NCBI GenBank assembly: GCA_021014325.1
Contig: CM037462.1
Span: forward strand, 20,418,135-20,482,134
Origin: Plazaster borealis
Lineage: Eukaryota > Echinodermata > Asteroidea > Forcipulatida > Labidiasteridae
Reading direction: 5' to 3'
Length of the DNA stretch: 64,000 nucleotides
Part shown: piece by piece, positions 61,496 through 64,000 of the stretch
Layout of the letters: every line of letters begins with the position of its first letter
How positions within the stretch are numbered: the stretch's first letter is position 1
The notes under the pieces: generated by a model
What the model was told of the DNA's origin: nothing
Seen by the model: only the letters and a program-made list of their open reading frames with translations
Database searches by the model: none
Made by a program: the position numbers and the translations under genes

Positions 61496-63248
61496 AGCTC
61501 ACATGGTTGTTACTTGTATACCTACTCCATTTTTTTAAAGAATATTTGCTTATTGTAAACAACATATCGGTACTTCCAAATGGATCACGAACTGTTGATC
61601 AATTAGCACTACCCTTTTTTAAATTTTCTTAATTTAAAACGGATAAAAGAAACACCTATGATTTTAAAATGAAAAAAAAGAAGAAGATTAGTATAAAATT
61701 ATACTTGAAACTTTCCCCCCTAAAACGGCAAAACCTGGACTTAAATCCTTCTGTGTATTTATAATTATAGGAATTTAGAAAACATTTTTGCACTGTTGTG
61801 TAATTTCCTCCAAATATCTATTATTGCAACAAAAAAACATGACAGCTGCATATGAAACACGATGTGCCGTTTTCTTCATGTTAAAAGTAATATTTAGAAA
61901 AAGGTTCACCCACACAAATTAAGTTGTTTGATTTCTTCCATACACTGTGCCTGCAAGCCTTTGACCCGGCAATCTCTACAGTAAACTTGTACCATACTTT
62001 AGCCCATGTGACCTGTGACATCACAAATTGACAAAAGAGTCGCAGAGCCTGGACTTCCAGCAGGATTGATTTGTACACAGCTCAATGGAAGAAAACATAA
62101 ACTCTTGCCTTTTATGGAGATTGCACCATACTATTTGTATTAACTTTTAATACAAAGAAAAGGCGGCACATCTCGGAACTTGCACAGCTGTTACTTTACA
62201 ATTCTTGATTTTATGTGGTAATCACTAAAACAAAAAGAGAACTTTCCCATAGGACCTGTGACTGTAAGGTATCTTGTATGCCAGGGAATACCCTGGAGCA
62301 GAGCCGTATATTGAGAGAGTTGCGACAACTTGCGATTAGAAGCCATTTTGTGTCCAACAAAACCACATGGGCGAACACAGGGTGCGAGTTTAGTCTGCCC
62401 ATTGGGTTGTGCTGCATTTGGACTGAAAATGGTGTCCAGCAACCACGTGACTAAAGAAAACCGGTCCCTCTATGTCGCAACTCCCTCAATACACAGCTCT
62501 TCCATGGAGTTCTTTTTATAAACAAGATGACATGGTTCACACAAGTTTTGTTCATTTTCAAAACATTAAACCTTTAAATGCATACAACCTCTTTTGTAGT
62601 CTTGATCGGCGACGCAAGTTTTTGTATTAGTCACGGGTAGAGGGCGCAACATCAACTGGCTTGGAGGGACTGGACAAGTCTACAAATTGATCGAGATGCT
62701 TGTTTGATACAGATATCTCTTCTCCAGTGATTCATATTTGCAATATCGGCGACTAACAAAACGAATGTCGCCAATCAAGACTACCTCTTTTGAAGACTTT
62801 ACCCGGCTCCTGTAAACTGAGAGTTATGTCAGATTTTTCCCAAAAGAAGAGTGTAATGTTTCTGAGCTTTTCACCAAAATCCCAAAATATTGTGATGAAA
62901 ATATTAGCAAAATATGCTCAAAAACAAAGTACATGAATCCCAAAACGGCATTTCTTATTTCGATTACCGCAATCGAAACAGACATGTGTATGAATGTGCA
63001 CAAAATCAAATCCCAGAGTTTTACCAAACATTCACAGGTCGGTTGTATGGTGCCTTTTTTTGAAACTTGAGGATAAAAATGAATTCACTATTCTAAAAAA
63101 TACTGTTTTACCTCTTTAGAACCCACTGAGTTCTAGTGAGATTACATGCATGCACTGCAACCCAAAACCCATCGTTCAGTCACCATGCACTGTCTCATAA
63201 TATCTTTCACGCTCAAAAAAGTTGTGCATGGCAATATATGTCAGGCTT
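61496..63248. other. Intergenic, nothing coding recognised
   Basis: 62035-62110 repeats sequence in MAP3K1 intron 10. GTATTAGTC/GACTAACAA and ATCGGCGAC words near 62610 and 62745 form a weak inverted pair. Short overlapping frames near 62200-62500 have no recognisable domain. Confidence 0.45.
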
Positions 63249-63650
63249 TAAAAGGAAGGTACACGTTTGGTATTATCACTCTTAAAATTAATTGCAATAA
63301 AAACCTTCTTGATTAGAAGTGCAGCAGCTTTCGATAGTATAAAGCATTTCAAGAATAATTTCACTTCAAAGTAATGTGGTTATGGAAAGACGTATAAGTT
63401 TTTATCCCCCAAAATTTGAATCTGAGAATCGTTACTGTCAGGTACGTTTCTCAGATTGTGTATTCCAATTACCGATTATTCTTCCTGTGGAACATAACCG
63501 CTCTGGATTTTCGGCGATATCTCAAAAGCACAACCACCTTTTGAAATGAAATTTTCAAAGGTTAGTTTTATTGTATATCTTCTTTTACATAAAGGATTAA
63601 AACAGTCGAACGGTTCCAAAAACCAAAGGTATACTTTCCCTGTAAAGGGT
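63249..63650 (+). mobile_element. MITE family B, copy 4
   Basis: GGTACACGTTTGGTATTATC at the left, GTGCAGCAGCTTTCGATAGT inside and CCAAAGGTATACTTTCCC at the right. It abuts the next element. Confidence 0.85.
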
Positions 63651-63991
63651 GTGTACAACATTGGTAATTGCCAAAGACCTGTATCCAAACTTGATGTGAC
63701 CCAACATATACATGAAATAACAAACCTGTGAAAGTTTAAGCTAAATTGTCTTCGGAGTCATGAGAAAACAGTGAAAAAAAACCTTATGTGTTTTAACTTT
63801 TTTCAAACATCGGAATTTATCCTGCAGGACAAATACTATTATTTTACTCATTTCGTAAAAACTATGGCATTTCAAGCAAAACTATTTCAAGGGAAGTTTT
63901 CTACCATGTCCATCTTTATACCATGTGAGTTATGTGCAAATCTGTGAGCATTTATATTTTCATTCTTACCAATGTTGTACACACCCTTTAA
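63644..63991 (+). mobile_element. MITE family E, uninterrupted copy
   Basis: AAAGGGTGTGTACAACATTG at the left and CAATGTTGTACACACCCTTT at the right are exact complements, next to TAAA and TTTAA. It serves as the intact reference for the split copy at 19706-20646. Confidence 0.92.
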
Positions 63992-64000
63992 CACTGAATT

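Noticed and set aside
1..64000. Bacterial or viral defence, secretion or biosynthetic system
   Set aside because: No operon-like runs of ORFs or matching domains; all well-supported genes are spliced animal genes.

Overview
This window reads as animal nuclear DNA. Genes are split by GT..AG introns, the coding exons are short, and the spacers are AT-rich and packed with short interspersed repeats. There are no operons, no ribosome binding sites and no long prokaryotic-style ORFs. The repeat vocabulary (a foldback family with ends like GGGCCCAATTTCATAGAGC, TTAA-bounded elements containing TTTGGTAATGACTC, and several tRNA-headed SINEs) resembles what I associate with echinoderms, possibly a sea star. 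That organism call is inference from memory and was not searched.

Three protein-coding genes can be assembled by hand with consistent splice sites and phases. (1) On the + strand, 7362-11573, lie the last four coding exons of a typical 2-Cys peroxiredoxin that closely matches PRDX1. Its first coding exon or exons were not found. (2) On the - strand, 28325 down to 17770, is an eight-exon gene for a 939-residue protein that I do not recognise. It is low-complexity and rich in Ser, Pro and Asp/Glu, with a candidate PP1-docking motif. Two further small exons may extend it to 16309. (3) On the + strand, 32743-55854, is a complete 19-exon MAP3K1 (MEKK1) orthologue of 1233 codons: basic Pro/Ser-rich N terminus, SWIM zinc-binding domain, RING/PHD-like zinc finger, helical middle region, long disordered linker and C-terminal STE-type kinase domain with its catalytic motifs intact. 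Genes 2 and 3 are divergent, with 4.4 kb between their start codons.

The rest is repeat-derived or unassigned. Four LINE 3'-end fragments, three tRNA-related SINE families and at least eight inverted-repeat (MITE or foldback) families occupy introns and spacers. Several insertions are nested. The clearest is a 583-bp LINE tail inside a TTAA-bounded MITE, flanked by an exact 11-bp target duplication.

I found no prokaryote-like defence system, CRISPR array or biosynthetic cluster. The observations most worth following are a 206-bp tandem duplication that copies the 3' splice site of MAP3K1 exon 18 and creates a decoy acceptor leading to a premature stop; a set of tiny hairpins flanked by 9-10 bp direct repeats; and a near-perfect 269-bp palindrome with a second, insertion-split copy.
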